Both the position numbers and the translations under genes were made by a program. The notes below the pieces were generated by a model. It did no database searches, had not been told where the DNA came from, and saw nothing but the letters and a program-made list of their open reading frames with translations. A stretch of 64,000 nucleotides of DNA from Casuarius casuarius (taxonomy: Eukaryota > Chordata > Aves > Casuariiformes > Casuariidae). The DNA is taken from assembly GCA_003342895.1 (NCBI GenBank), contig PTFA01000032.1:5858733-5922732 (forward strand), in the 5' to 3' direction. Positions 25,046-35,925 of this stretch are shown piece by piece (position 1 is the stretch's first letter; every line of letters starts with the position of its first letter).

Positions 25046-28000
25046 CTCAATGTGAGATATCAGGGATCTGATTTTTCTGCCCCCTTCGTTGGCTGGGCAC
25101 CTGTGCTGTTGCCCCTGCCATGGTGAGCAGGGCTCGAGGGGGCGTCAAGCCTTGGTGCAGCCCCTTGGTGCCAGGAATTTGCAAACTCTCAGAAAATCCT
25201 GCTCGGTCACTGGCCGGACTGTGCCTAGCAAGCACTGAATCTTGGGGCATGATGCTGCTAAAATCCAACACTTCAGAAGCTTGGCACTTCACCACATTTG
25301 GGAGGGTTTGCCCGGTAGACCTCCCCTGACTGAAAAGATCACTACCAAATAGCCAAACATTGTCTCAAAGTATAAAGGACTTAAAAATCTCTCAAATAAA
25401 AGGCAACAGAATTTTAAATTTGGGAAGAACAGCACCCTCATTGTTTTGCTACTGTAGTTTAGAAAACGGCTCAAAAGTTTTGACCAAGATTTTAAAAACC
25501 AGTCAGCATGAGCAGACACCTGGTATTGAAAACCTCAACCAAAATTGTTGGGTATAGCAAGTTAATAAGCAGCAAAAATGTTTTTATTTTTTAATAGAAC
25601 TATATAACACATGAGGCCACCAGCTTTGCTTATTATAAGGTCATTATGGAAATTATGTTTAGGGAGCTGTATTGCTATTTTTTTTTTATTATTTCTCCAT
25701 GTGGGCAGGTAAATTTCACTGTGGAAATAAAACAATGAAAAAGTATTAGCTAGTGGTCTTTGTTGTTGTTGTTGCTTTTTTACCTTTATGCGTAAGCACT
25801 CTAATACTTAGTGTATTGTAAGTAACACTTAGTGCATAGTAAAACAGATTCTTTCAGAATTTATTTTAATTTACCTAATAGTGCTATACTCACTAGTGAA
25901 TATTGATACTAAAATCTAGTCCTGAAGATTCTGAGTCCTCTGTGTTGCACGATTTGAACTCAAAAGCTCACAAAAGGATTAGAAGAGGCAGATTGTCCTC
26001 TCCACTCTCTCTGGAGTGTCAGCTTTAATTTTTCTTGTTTTAAAAAGAAATATTTTTGTGTTATGATAGCAAAGAAAATCTGGAAAATACAACCCCCTGG
26101 TGTCAGTCATGTCCACCTGAAAAAATATCAGTATATTCTGAACTTCCACATTCACTTCAAAGGCTGCTAAATCAGATGACAATTAGGATTTTTTAAACAA
26201 AGTCTTTATTGCTCCTTAAAGCATGGAAGAAATTCCATCCACTTACAAAGATCTATGCTAGCTACTTTGACCAACTACTCTTTTGGATAAGCTATTAACC
26301 CAGCACAGGGATGCCGAAGTGAGGAATTAAAGAAATCAGAAATTCGCATTTGAAGACATGATACCAGAGGCAGGCAGTCTCAGCAGAACACCCAAATACT
26401 CTATGATAAAATCGAAGATATTATCAATACTAAGAATTTCTTGTGAGAAAAAGGAAGTTTTGTTTTTCTATGCAACTGGCAATGGGGAGAACCAGTGTTT
26501 TTGTAAAGGCTGTGAGTAGCTCTTCTTATACTGAAAATTGTGTCTCCACTCTTTCTCCAGCAATTACAGTGACACAAGCTGTGGTAGATGGTACAGGATT
26601 TCATCCTGTTTTTTTTCTGTAGGCTACATGCAAGGATCATTTTCATCACAGAGCTGTGCTCAGCCTCCTGGGACAAAGGCAACTACAATTTTCATAGTTT
26701 CATAGATTTCATTTAAGCAGAACCAGACTGTTGGATGGAGCATGGCGTCCTCTTGAGGTAACAACTCTTTGGCCAAAATTAGCTATCCCTGTTTCTCTAC
26801 ATAAAGTGAAATGGCATCGTCAAAATTAAAGCACAAATAAAATGGCAGCTTTTAAAATGCCAAACGACATAGCTAAAGGATTGCTGCATAGCCTTACCAT
26901 GACAGGACAGCATATTAAAGATTATATTTTAATGAACATATGACCCCTCCCTTCCCAAATACTTGGATCTAAAGCCTGATAAATCAATGTATTACTCACC
27001 AGACAACGAAGCCTTTAGTCAAAGGAATTTAAAGATGTGTTAATTAGTCAAAAGAGAGAGTCTATACAGTCTTGTAAACATTATAGGAGAAAGCTATTAA
27101 AACCAGTGAACAGATATTAATTGAAAATGTTATATAAGAACTACAGAGTTCATACAAAGTGCATCTCACTTGATATGAGGCTCTGCGTATATGCAAATTC
27201 CAGAGTGAGCAGATTAGCTGAAAACTGAAAAACGTCCTCACATGTTGGTAAATGTGTGTGATATGTACCCCAGGTGTATGAAGTATAAAATCACAGGTGA
27301 AGGGCTGTGGGGCAAAGCTTTAAAGCCAGCTTAGAGAGGCTCCATTAAGCACCTGAGAGAATCTTCTCTGAACTGGATTTTCTTTTCTCGGCCTTCCTTA
27401 GGGAAGAGGCTGTATCAAAACACTGTGGTCTTGTGTGAGTGCTTGGCTCCTTTCTAGAGATGTGTTCACATGCACCTGGATTTCTCCCCTGTGGGAGCTG
27501 GAGCATGAGGGAGCCTGTTGGTTTCACATTGGTGTGGACCTAGCTGGGGCATGTACCCAGATTTAGGAGGTCAAAAGTGCTCCAGGGTGCTCCTCACCAG
27601 GGTGCTCCTCAGATTAGACATAGGCAGTTACCAGGGAAAAGCATCTGTTTAACAGTAGCTTATTTTCCAAATGGTTCCTCTAGGGAGCTGAAGGTAATCC
27701 CTCAGGTATCTTCTCTCCCCAGCTCACAAAGCTTCTGTCTTCCTTGCTTTCATTTTGACTGATGGATTCAAAACCATCTCTCCTAGTTAAGGAAGAGGCA
27801 CAAATAGGCAATCCCAATCATCAGCCCTAAACCCACCTCTAGTCCACTCCATGGCCCTATGCAGGCCCTTGCTCCCATTGCCTCTGCTTTCATATCTGTA
27901 AGTGGCACATCCTAACCCTTATTTATCCTTAAAGGGACACCAAGAGGGGTTGTTAGGCAGCTCCCAAGAGAGTTGAGCATGACAAGTATACAGAGACATC

Positions 28001-28569
28001 TGGGTGCCTTTCTGAAGCAGGAATTCACTGAGATCATTTCCTAATAGTCCCTTGTTACCCTGCAGTAACTTGTTAGTGTGTCTGAGCCCAAAAGCTCAGA
28101 TTCATCTTCACTGAGATGTCTGAATCACACGAGTAGCTCCTGTGGAGTCGCTGTGGAGTCAGCATAGAGAGACAGCCCCGCAAAGAGCAATCACAGTCGT
28201 CCTCGGCTTGAAATGCCTCCTGGAAGAGCTGCTCTCTTGTTTTCTTTTCTTGGCTGTAGGAAGCCTGGGATGCCTGCACTCCTAAATTTGCGGACACGTG
28301 TTAGCTAGGCTTAATTACAATTCCTCCTCCTCCCCACGCAGCCCAGCCCTCCAGCAGGCAGCAGCCCTCTCTGCTCAGGAGTGACCGAACATTCGTTTCT
28401 CCATCTGTTTTTATAGCAGCAGTAGCAGTCCTAATTCATGTTTTTATAAAACCTTACACTCTTCCTACAAAGGCAGCTACAGACTCTCCTGCTCCCTGGT
28501 GTGCCCACCTGTATGTGCCTTTCCAGCACAACGTTTGTCAGTGACTGGAAACTGTGTTGTCACATTTGG
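25046..28569. other. Non-coding stretch with AT-rich possible enhancer region
   Basis: No supported exon. A GC-richer patch lies at 25080-25320. The segment 26800-27230 is AT-rich and holds an exact octamer ATGCAAAT (27191-27198) plus TTAATTAG and TAAAGATTA-type homeodomain or TCF-like words, which may mark an enhancer; this is inference from motif texture only. A short duplication of CCAGGGTGCTCCTCA is at about 27582-27612. Confidence 0.5.
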
Positions 28570-28610
28570 ACATGCATGTGTGTGCACGCACACACGCACA
28601 TGCGCATGTA
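28570..28610. repeat. 41-bp perfect purine-pyrimidine alternation
   Basis: From 28570 to 28610 every step alternates purine and pyrimidine, built from CATG, TGTG, GCAC and GCGC steps. Such runs can adopt left-handed Z-DNA under negative supercoiling. The centre is also loosely self-complementary (TGTGTGCACGCACACA). Confidence 0.9.
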
Positions 28611-31600
28611 TTTCTGGAAGCAGTTCAGGGGTGCCTTTCTTATCAGACTAAACTAAGTGGATGAAGAGGGACGGGGACATCGCAGCTTTTCCACTCCAGT
28701 GACTTTAGTAATAAATTGTAATTCCTCTATTTTCCTCAGTGCTGAGATATACATACTGAGTCTCTAGACAAATCAAATGGTTGAATGGCAGTTAAAATCC
28801 TAGCTTCACTGCCAGTGCAGTGTCAAATTTTCTCATCTTTATTGCCTGACTAGTGAGTATGGATGCATGTCATGAACGAGAAGGAAAAGAGAAGCTGTAT
28901 CTCAGCTTTGCTCCTCTCAGATTCTGCCCTGGGTTGGAACTAGCATAATATCAGAAACCATAAATTGGGCTTTGCCATTCCAGGTTGCTCATAACAGTAT
29001 TTTCTAAACCCACAAACATTGTTACATGGCATCTCACTCTTCCAAGAAGGATTCTGTTAGGAATGTGTCCTCTTCAGCCTACACTAACATCAGCCTTTTT
29101 CTCCCCATCAGATATTCTCCAGATGCAAGTATATAACCAGTATTTAATGCTTTTTTTTCAAGTTTTCAGAGTCCAAAACAGGGACTACTCAAGAAGCTGA
29201 ATCCAGAGTATTGAGGGAACACCTTGGTTATCCTGGAAATAATTCAAACCTTTGGAAATGTACTGTGCAGGGTTAGTTCAGGTCCAGAACTGGTGTGGAG
29301 ATCAGTATCCTGTTTACTCCATTTGTCCTTCAGAAAGTAAAAGGTGTTGTAGCTCAATACAGTCTTAAGCATGTCAATACCAATGGAAAATTGTGTTGGC
29401 ACCTTCTGTTATACCCAGCCAAATTTAGACAAATGGAAAGGTCAGCTATGCAAACACGGATTTTACATATATGCATTAATTAGAAAACAGTTGCCTTTTG
29501 CTATTCATTTCACCTGTTAAATGAATGAGAAGAAAGAGGAAGCATAGTAAGACAAATGCAAAACGAAAGCCAGGGCAAACTGTGAATGGGACTGATCCTC
29601 CCTTTCTGGACCACATACTGGAAAAGATTCAAACCTGCTAATTGCAGGGAATGGGAGAAGTGAAGAGGGGCATATCCCATGTGAGCTACAGCTTTTACTA
29701 TAAGGCATTCAAAGGAGAACAGGTCCAGATCTAAAACTGTTTAGTGGGCTGAACTCCTTGGATATCCACAGGAGTTTTGCCCGAATAAGGTCTGTGGAAC
29801 TAGGCATCTTGAGACTCGTCATCTTCTTGGATGTACAGCCACACTCTTGAGCCAAACTAAGATTTTTGTTAGTTCAAAGAATTTACAATTAAGCACCAGG
29901 ACACAAAATTTTTATTCAGTTATTGTAGATATCTAGCTTTAACTAACAATGGAAATCTGGGGGAAAAGAAAATCCCAAATGATGGCATCAGGCAGTTCAG
30001 ACCATGATGTTTTTAGACATGACAGCATCTGAGAATCAGACAACATCAAGTAACTTGCTATTAAGAGGTGCAAATACAACTTTCATTTTTAAAGCCTGAA
30101 CACTATTCTTTTCACAGATATATTGTAACCACACTCTTATCCGACAATGCAGTGACTAGAAACCCTGGGCAACAGGACTTCCACTGTAAGAGAGGCCACA
30201 GAAATACTGTCAAAAATTGTCCATTATCCTCTCATGACAAGAAAATCAAATGCTGTGCAAGAAGCACAGAAATCGGACATGGCTCCCCAGGTAAAACAGG
30301 GTAGTGAGCATGTGCATTATGACCAAACCCACTGAGGCAATGAGTTTCTGAAGCCCTGCCAGCTATAGAAATCAGCTTCTTCAGCTTTATGTAGTGCCTC
30401 ATAGTCTTGGATCATGGAGGTCCCCATTGCATCAGTTTAGTTAACCTTCTTTGGTCACAGGAGCCTTGGCCGAATAAGAGAAAAGGAGGAAGGAGAGAAA
30501 GAAGAGCTTTCTGTTGCACCATGGATCCCCCCAACACCTGGGCCAGGGGCCTCTAGAACTAAAAGAAAAACACACTACATATGGAGATAAAGAGTTTGTG
30601 ATTTATAACCATAGCTTAAAAACTTATACCTTCAGAGGAATAACTAACACAGATCTCTCCAAAGTTTATAAAATATACTTCATTATACACATATGAAAAA
30701 TACATTACATAGCATGTAATCACTAATTGCTTAGGTAGTCCTTTCACTGGAAGGCCCGATCAGTTGCTGCATATTCAATACTCTTATCAACTTCTAGGGA
30801 CCATCCAAGAAAAATGGCAATGAGCTAGAGGCTCTTGGGCAGAGAGATGGTTATACTAACCCTCTTCCTAAAGTTGTTCTTGCTTCTTTCGAGCTGTTCT
30901 ATGAGAATCCCAGACAAAACATCAAGTCCACGTTGGATATGTATTGGGCTACATGCCAGTGGTGGCCTTGTCCAGACTAAATTAGCATGGACTTTCTTTA
31001 TTCCATCCAGCTGCTTTTCCATGCATAGAAATGGGCATTTGCCCCAAAAAAGGCAGGGTGTGGTATCAGCACTTTCTCTGTGCTCTACATGGGAGCAAGA
31101 GCTTTAATTCCTCCTACCAGAGCCCCACAAGAGCTGCACTGATAAAAGACTAACAGGAGGTGCTTAGTCAGTGAACCACAATTTACAGTTTCCTGATGGT
31201 ATGATTCCTGCAGCCCAAGAATAATACTCACTGTGTGTAAATAAGCAATAACATGATGCCTTTACCCTGTTCTCTGTAGGTCACAATTATCTATATACTC
31301 AGCATCTTGCTAAACTTCTTTCAGTTACTGTATCTAGTATCCTTGTAAGAGATTTGTGATCAGACACTTCTTTCTGTATTATCACAAGCAGGTTCAGAGG
31401 GCTTGCAGGAAGAATATTTAACAGTTTCTTCAGTAGCAGATTATTATTTTGATGCAAAGTTATGTAACAATAGAAGAACCTAACAATGAACCGCAAAAGC
31501 ATGATTTAACAATGAGGAAGGATTTGGACCTCGTATGTCTCTTTTACCTGCTGCTAACATGCCTGCGTGAGTCAGAAGCAGGTAGCTGTTATTTGGTGTC

Positions 31601-32844
31601 AGTGCATCTTTATACACTGTTCACATTCCATTGCATCATGTCACATTTGATATAGCATAATGCAATGTGACTAATTTAATCAGATGTGAAGTGCACTACA
31701 GCAACATGTCAAGTCAGAAAATTTGGAAAAAAAAGAAAAAGCAGGTGGGGAAAAAAAGGCTTTTTGCCAATCCATGGTTGGATTATTTTTCTCGGCTGGA
31801 GGGCTTTATTTTCTGAGCTTGGGCTTTTCTATTCTGACCTTCCAGCCAAGGGCATGCGTCAAGAGGCTTGTATTTCCCAAAGGCAGTGACACAGTCTATT
31901 AGGTCATATGAGCTGGATCATCAAGCATTCATCCACCCCAACTTCTGGGCCACCATGACTTGTCCAGACCCACCTCCCCCAGCAGTAACTCCTGATATGA
32001 TGCCCTTGCCTTTGACAGGTCAGGAATTGAAAGAAGCATTTTATTGCTGAACACATACATAGTGGAGCCCAGAAATCGAGCAAGCTTGCTGTGGTCTGGT
32101 GCTAGTCATTTAGTAAGTCTGCATTTAATTAGCTACTTCTGAAATATGACACGGAGAAAACACAAGATATAACAGTACAGATGCATTTCCAACATAGCGT
32201 TTGCACTGTTTTGTTTTAAGGTGATGATTATAATCATAAATATCAAAACAACCAGTGTCCACAAGAAGTTTGTCAAGCTTTCAGTACATTTAGAAAACAT
32301 AGCCACACACATACACTTTGGATTGTCTCTTAGTCTCTGGGTCTGTGTACAGATAGGCTGCCATTCACGGATGTTCACAATTTCGCTCTTCCAAAGACAA
32401 AGTGACATTTGTTTTAAAAATCAGATGAGTCTTTCCTTGGTTAATTCTTTATTTCAGAGCTGCCTTCTCTCTTTGTACAGCACCTAAAACTTGGAAGGCA
32501 TTCCAAAAGATCATTTACCTCCTCTTCAGTTTAGGCCTGTGTTTCTTCAGTTACATCATGGTCCCCAAAGGGCCATAAATGGCCTCAGAGGAGTCCACAA
32601 AGTTCTAGAAAAAGGTTAAGAAATACTTAAGCTAGTGAAAATCTACCAACTATTTGGAACTGAGGCTGTACAAGGGTCAGATAGTCCAGAAGGAGAACTG
32701 CACTTTCACAAAATTTGGGAAATACTGCTATTAGGAAAAGAGGAAAAAAAGCACCTGCTTCAGTTGCTGCAGTGGACACATGCACAGGATGGTGAGATGA
32801 AAAAAAACTTAGAAAAATTTATAAAAAAACCATTTTTCAATTTG

Positions 32845-32854
<10 letters not shown>
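28611..32854. other. Non-coding stretch, no gene seen
   Basis: Short frames on both strands have no domain. The frame at 32635-32856 reads moderately like a charged helix but runs into the A24 tract and lacks an acceptor-donor pair. No recognisable repeat family was found. Confidence 0.6.
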
Positions 32855-32878
<24 letters not shown>

Positions 32879-32903
32879 CAACCCCAAACCCCCCCCCCCC
32901 CCC
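32855..32903. repeat. A24 run followed by C15 run
   Basis: A24 occupies 32855-32878, followed by a short CA-mixed linker and C15 at 32889-32903. The C run is G-rich on the other strand. Homopolymer pairs like this are unstable and prone to length error in assemblies. Confidence 0.9.
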
Positions 32904-33446
32904 TTATTTTGGTCCTTTCTGTCCCCTGTCCCTGTGCTGTGTGTCCTTCCTTTTCCTTTATCTCTTTGAGGACTAAAGCTTTACCATACCTTGCCTTTAA
33001 GACCCAATTATCAGGCACAGCTTTTGTGGGTTCTCTCCCAACTCATTTCATTAGGCTGTGGGAAGTTGTTACCGCAGCTTGGAAGCTTTGCTGATTACAG
33101 ATGAGTAGGTGCTGTGCTAGCTCCTCCTCCAGTGGGTGGTTTCCTTCTTCTAGTCCCAGCCTCCCCAATGTGGTAGTAGGGTTGTCTTTATTTTATTTTA
33201 TTTTTTTAATTTCTATCCAGGAGCAAGGAGAGGAGGATCTTACACAGAGAGGTAGGGGTAGGCCATAAGGTAAATGGCTACTACTCTTTAAAAATGGTTG
33301 TTGATCTCGACTTAGTACTGTGGCTTCCTTTTTATCCTGTAAGGTATGAGGGGAAAAATGTGGCTTTTTGCAGCTCTTGGAACCTGTTTCCCACTGTCCT
33401 GTGAGACCAGTAACTCTCTGACTGGCTCCCTGCTCATTAATCCTAG

Positions 33447-33645
33447 GTGGACCTCGAAAAAATGGTGCCTCAGGCTGATTCCCAGGGCAGCCAGAGAAGT
33501 CTCAGTGCCTCTGGTGAGGAGGATGTTGTGCCAGATGGCCGAGAGCAGCAGCACACTAGACCGCGGCCAGCTAGAGCTGGCGGGAGAAGATGTAGGCGGC
33601 TGACTTCAGTATGGCAAGGAAGAGACCGAGTCAGGGCCTCGCAAG
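33447..33645 (+). CDS. Candidate internal coding exon upstream of the terminal exon
   Basis: A pyrimidine-rich run ending in CATTAATCCTAG (33435-33446) is a good splice acceptor. The reading frame after it is open to 33704 and is preceded by an in-frame stop formed by the acceptor itself. Three GT donors fall in the same phase: after 33513 (CTG|GTGAGG), 33591 (GAT|GTAGGC) and 33645 (AAG|GTGATC). All leave one nucleotide of a codon, which fits the terminal exon at 35453, since that exon begins by completing a codon with two nucleotides. The translation starts acidic and Ser/Gln-rich. With the two later donors it adds an Arg-rich basic patch (about residues 38-60). The end given here assumes the last donor. 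No family is recognised, and the Arg-rich part may be intronic. Confidence 0.35.
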
Positions 33646-34049
33646 GTGATCGGCAAGAAGGGGACAGTAGTATTGTATGGGGGGAGGCTGTGAGTTTAAT
33701 CTGACTGCAGTTGCAGTGGGTACCTACAGCCTGTGAAGGTAACACAGGAAACAGAGGTACCAAATCAACTTCTGAAACATGCACCTATGCTTGTTTTCTG
33801 GGATTATGGAGGGTAGGACTGAAGAAAGCAGTGATAGGGCTTCCTGGTTCCTGCTCTAGTATTGGTTTGTAGAAACTGAACTCCTTGTGGGTCTTGTCCA
33901 TGTGCATATGTGTCCCTCAGTGTGAACAGGGGCTCAGCAATACAGAAGCTCCAAGTGACACCCCTATGGCTATTCTGCTCTGCATCCTTGGAGCTGCACA
34001 AAATGCTGTCTTGTGTCCTTGTGTTGCTCACTGTGACTTGCTTGGGCCT

Positions 34050-34106
34050 AAAAAAAAAAAAAAAAAAAAAACAAAAAACCAAAAAACAAAAAAAGCCAAA
34101 AAACCA
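34050..34106. repeat. Poly(A)-rich low-complexity tract
   Basis: A22 followed by A6-7 blocks separated by C, CC or GCC. It is the source of the Lys- and Phe-rich open frames on the two strands here. There is no clear retroposon body upstream. Confidence 0.9.
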
Positions 34107-34629
34107 CTCAAATCCTTATTGACAAAATAGACCCATAGATACATGTGCTTAGAGTACTGATGCTCTTTTTCTGTGAAATATGTTTAGTTTTGAAACTAGA
34201 GTGAAGGCACTCTCTTAAGATGACATCAGTGCTTGAAGTTGAAGCTGGCTCTTTGAATAGTGTTACTTCTTAATCCCAGAAATGTCTTGCCATGGTGCAG
34301 ATCAGGCCTGCAGCTTGCCCAAAACAGATGGTGTGTGGGCTCTACTGGGTGTGCACCTATCCAATGTGACTTGAAGTTATACAAGGAGCAATATATTAGC
34401 TTCCTGCCAGTTGGTGTAGCTTGTCCTGGGGAGCCCAAAGGTTTCTGTGTAGCAAAACTGTAAGAGGAAGATGCTGCAAGATGCCTTTGTTATTCTTGGT
34501 AGGCTGCTAATCTTTCCAGAGCCTAAAGCCAGCTTATATGCACAGCAAATCCAAGTCCAAAGTGCATAGGTGTCTTGTAAATGTTGAACCCATTTTATTG
34601 TAAGGTGGTAACCATCTTGGCGAGCTTAT

Positions 34630-34655
34630 GGGAGACTCCTGTTTGGAGTCTCTCC
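34630..34655. repeat. Stem-loop with one-base bulge
   Basis: GGGAGACTCC (34630-34639), loop TGTTT, then GGAGTCTCTCC (34645-34655). It may form in an intronic transcript; no role can be inferred. Confidence 0.8.
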
Positions 34656-34703
34656 TATGTTTGCTTGCCAGGGCAGCTGGAGTTCACACAGCCTTTGAGT
34701 AGC

Positions 34704-34747
34704 TTTTGTTGTATTAAGGAACTTGTTTTGTTGTATTAAGGAACTTG
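34704..34747. repeat. Perfect 22-bp tandem duplication
   Basis: Two exact copies, 34704-34725 and 34726-34747, of a unit beginning TTTTGTTGTATTAAGG. It looks like a recent slippage event. Confidence 0.95.
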
Positions 34748-35254
34748 GATGCTGCCAGGCCTTTAATAAGAGGCATGTAAGGACTGACTGGGAATATTTC
34801 AAGTTCAGCTACCAGGAAAAAGGTGAATCCTGGAGGAGAGAAAGGGAGTAAAGAAATAGAACAACCCTTGGTTTCTATCTGTGTGTGGGAACAGGAAAGG
34901 GGGGAGGAGTAAATTGGATACGTTAAGCTCCTGCACAGAAGGCAAAATGAAGTATCGAGGCTCACAACAGACTTGTGCTTTACCCTCCTCTGAGGACTTT
35001 TGTGGTGCTAGTCTTCTGTTTTCAGACCCAGTTAAAACTGGCAAATGAGGTGGATTGCAGGAATACTGTACTAGTTTTGATGGAGTTGGGGAGCGCTGAA
35101 ATCCCAGGAGCTTAATGACAGTCTAGTTCAAGGCCCAGGCTCCCAGGGCCTGATCTTTCTCTGCCCTTGCTAGAAAGATAGGAAGGGCTGTCTCTGTAAC
35201 AGCAGAGGTCACTGGATGCAATACAGTATGATCTTTAATTCCTTAAAGATTTGG

Positions 35255-35390
35255 CTTTCTGACCTTGGACAAATTGCATTAATCTTGTGGTAACTAATTC
35301 ACTTCCTCAAAGGCTTACAATGGGGGGAAATGATATCAGAGATTTATAAAGTACTTAGCTATTAAGTATCATGGATGCAAGCTCTTTCTT
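35255..35390 (+). repeat. MIR-like SINE fragment
   Basis: The blocks GACCTTGGACAAATTGCATT, then CTTCCTCAAAGG, then ACAATGGGGGGAAATGATA, then TTTATAAAGTACTTAGCTA follow the conserved order of MIR/CORE-SINE 3' regions (GACCTTGGGCAAGTCAYTT, CCTCA, AAATGGGGATAATAA, TGTAAAGCRCTTWGA). It is diverged but the collinearity is convincing. It lies about 60 bp before the terminal exon, in the presumed intron. Confidence 0.6.
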
Positions 35391-35452
35391 GACTGTGGCT
35401 GTTTGATGGGTTTGTTGTTCTATTTGGTCAATTTTATCATTTTCTTCCTTAG

Positions 35453-35925
35453 TCTACCGGTTTAGGGGTCATGCCACAGAGGTGTGCCACGTGGGTGAAG
35501 GCTCTGCAGGGCTGTCCAAGATCCCTGTGCTGGCGGAGGATGGAAAGACTGTGAAAATGTTGCCAAAGTCTATCGATCTTTGGGTGGACCAAGAACCAGC
35601 CCGGTGCTGGGTCAGAGACTGTACTAACCCAGGCTGCTCAGCTGAAAGAGACCACAGTCGCAGCAGTGACCTGTTGCAATACAGTCTCCTCGATGAGGAA
35701 GAGAGCTTGAGCTCCATGATAACAGAGGAATCTCTTTCAATGAGTGAAGGCTACAATTGCACTACCTGGGACTCTGAGGCAACCAGCTCCCAGGCAGCCG
35801 ATACCAGTGATCGTGCTCCCAAGAGTTTTGCAGAGGAGTTCTCACTGGCTCCCTTAAGTACCCTAAAGAAATACTCTGCTCAGAGTTTTGACCAGCAAGT
35901 AGAGAACTACTTAAAAAACCTCTGA
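35453..35925 (+). CDS. Terminal coding exon of an unrecognised gene
   Basis: A strong acceptor (TTTTCTTCCTTAG, ending 35452) precedes an open frame whose first two bases complete a split codon. The frame then runs 156 codons from 35455 to a TGA at 35923-35925. An in-frame stop lies at 35404, before the acceptor. The translation looks like real protein: Ser/Thr- and Glu-rich and low complexity only in part. About residues 20-26 contain L-S-K-I-P-V, an SxIP-type sequence known in other proteins to bind EB1 at microtubule plus ends. A middle acidic-serine block (EEESLSSMITEESLS) offers possible acidophilic-kinase sites. The C-terminal 25 residues (ending QQVENYLKNL) look amphipathic and may be helical. 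There are no membrane segments. I know no family with this C-terminus. The 3'UTR and poly(A) site downstream fit a last exon. Confidence 0.7.

Larger units (their letters stand above)
33646..35254. other. Probable intron between the two candidate exons
   Basis: Somewhat GC-richer than the rest of the window. It contains the A22 run at 34050-34071 followed by A-rich repeats of CAAAAAAC type to about 34106, a 22-bp tandem duplication (34704-34747) and a stem-loop (34630-34655). No further exon with clear boundaries was found. Confidence 0.45.

Noticed and set aside
33481..33660. CpG island promoter
   Set aside because: A few CpGs but far too short, and no first-exon signals; better explained by coding composition.
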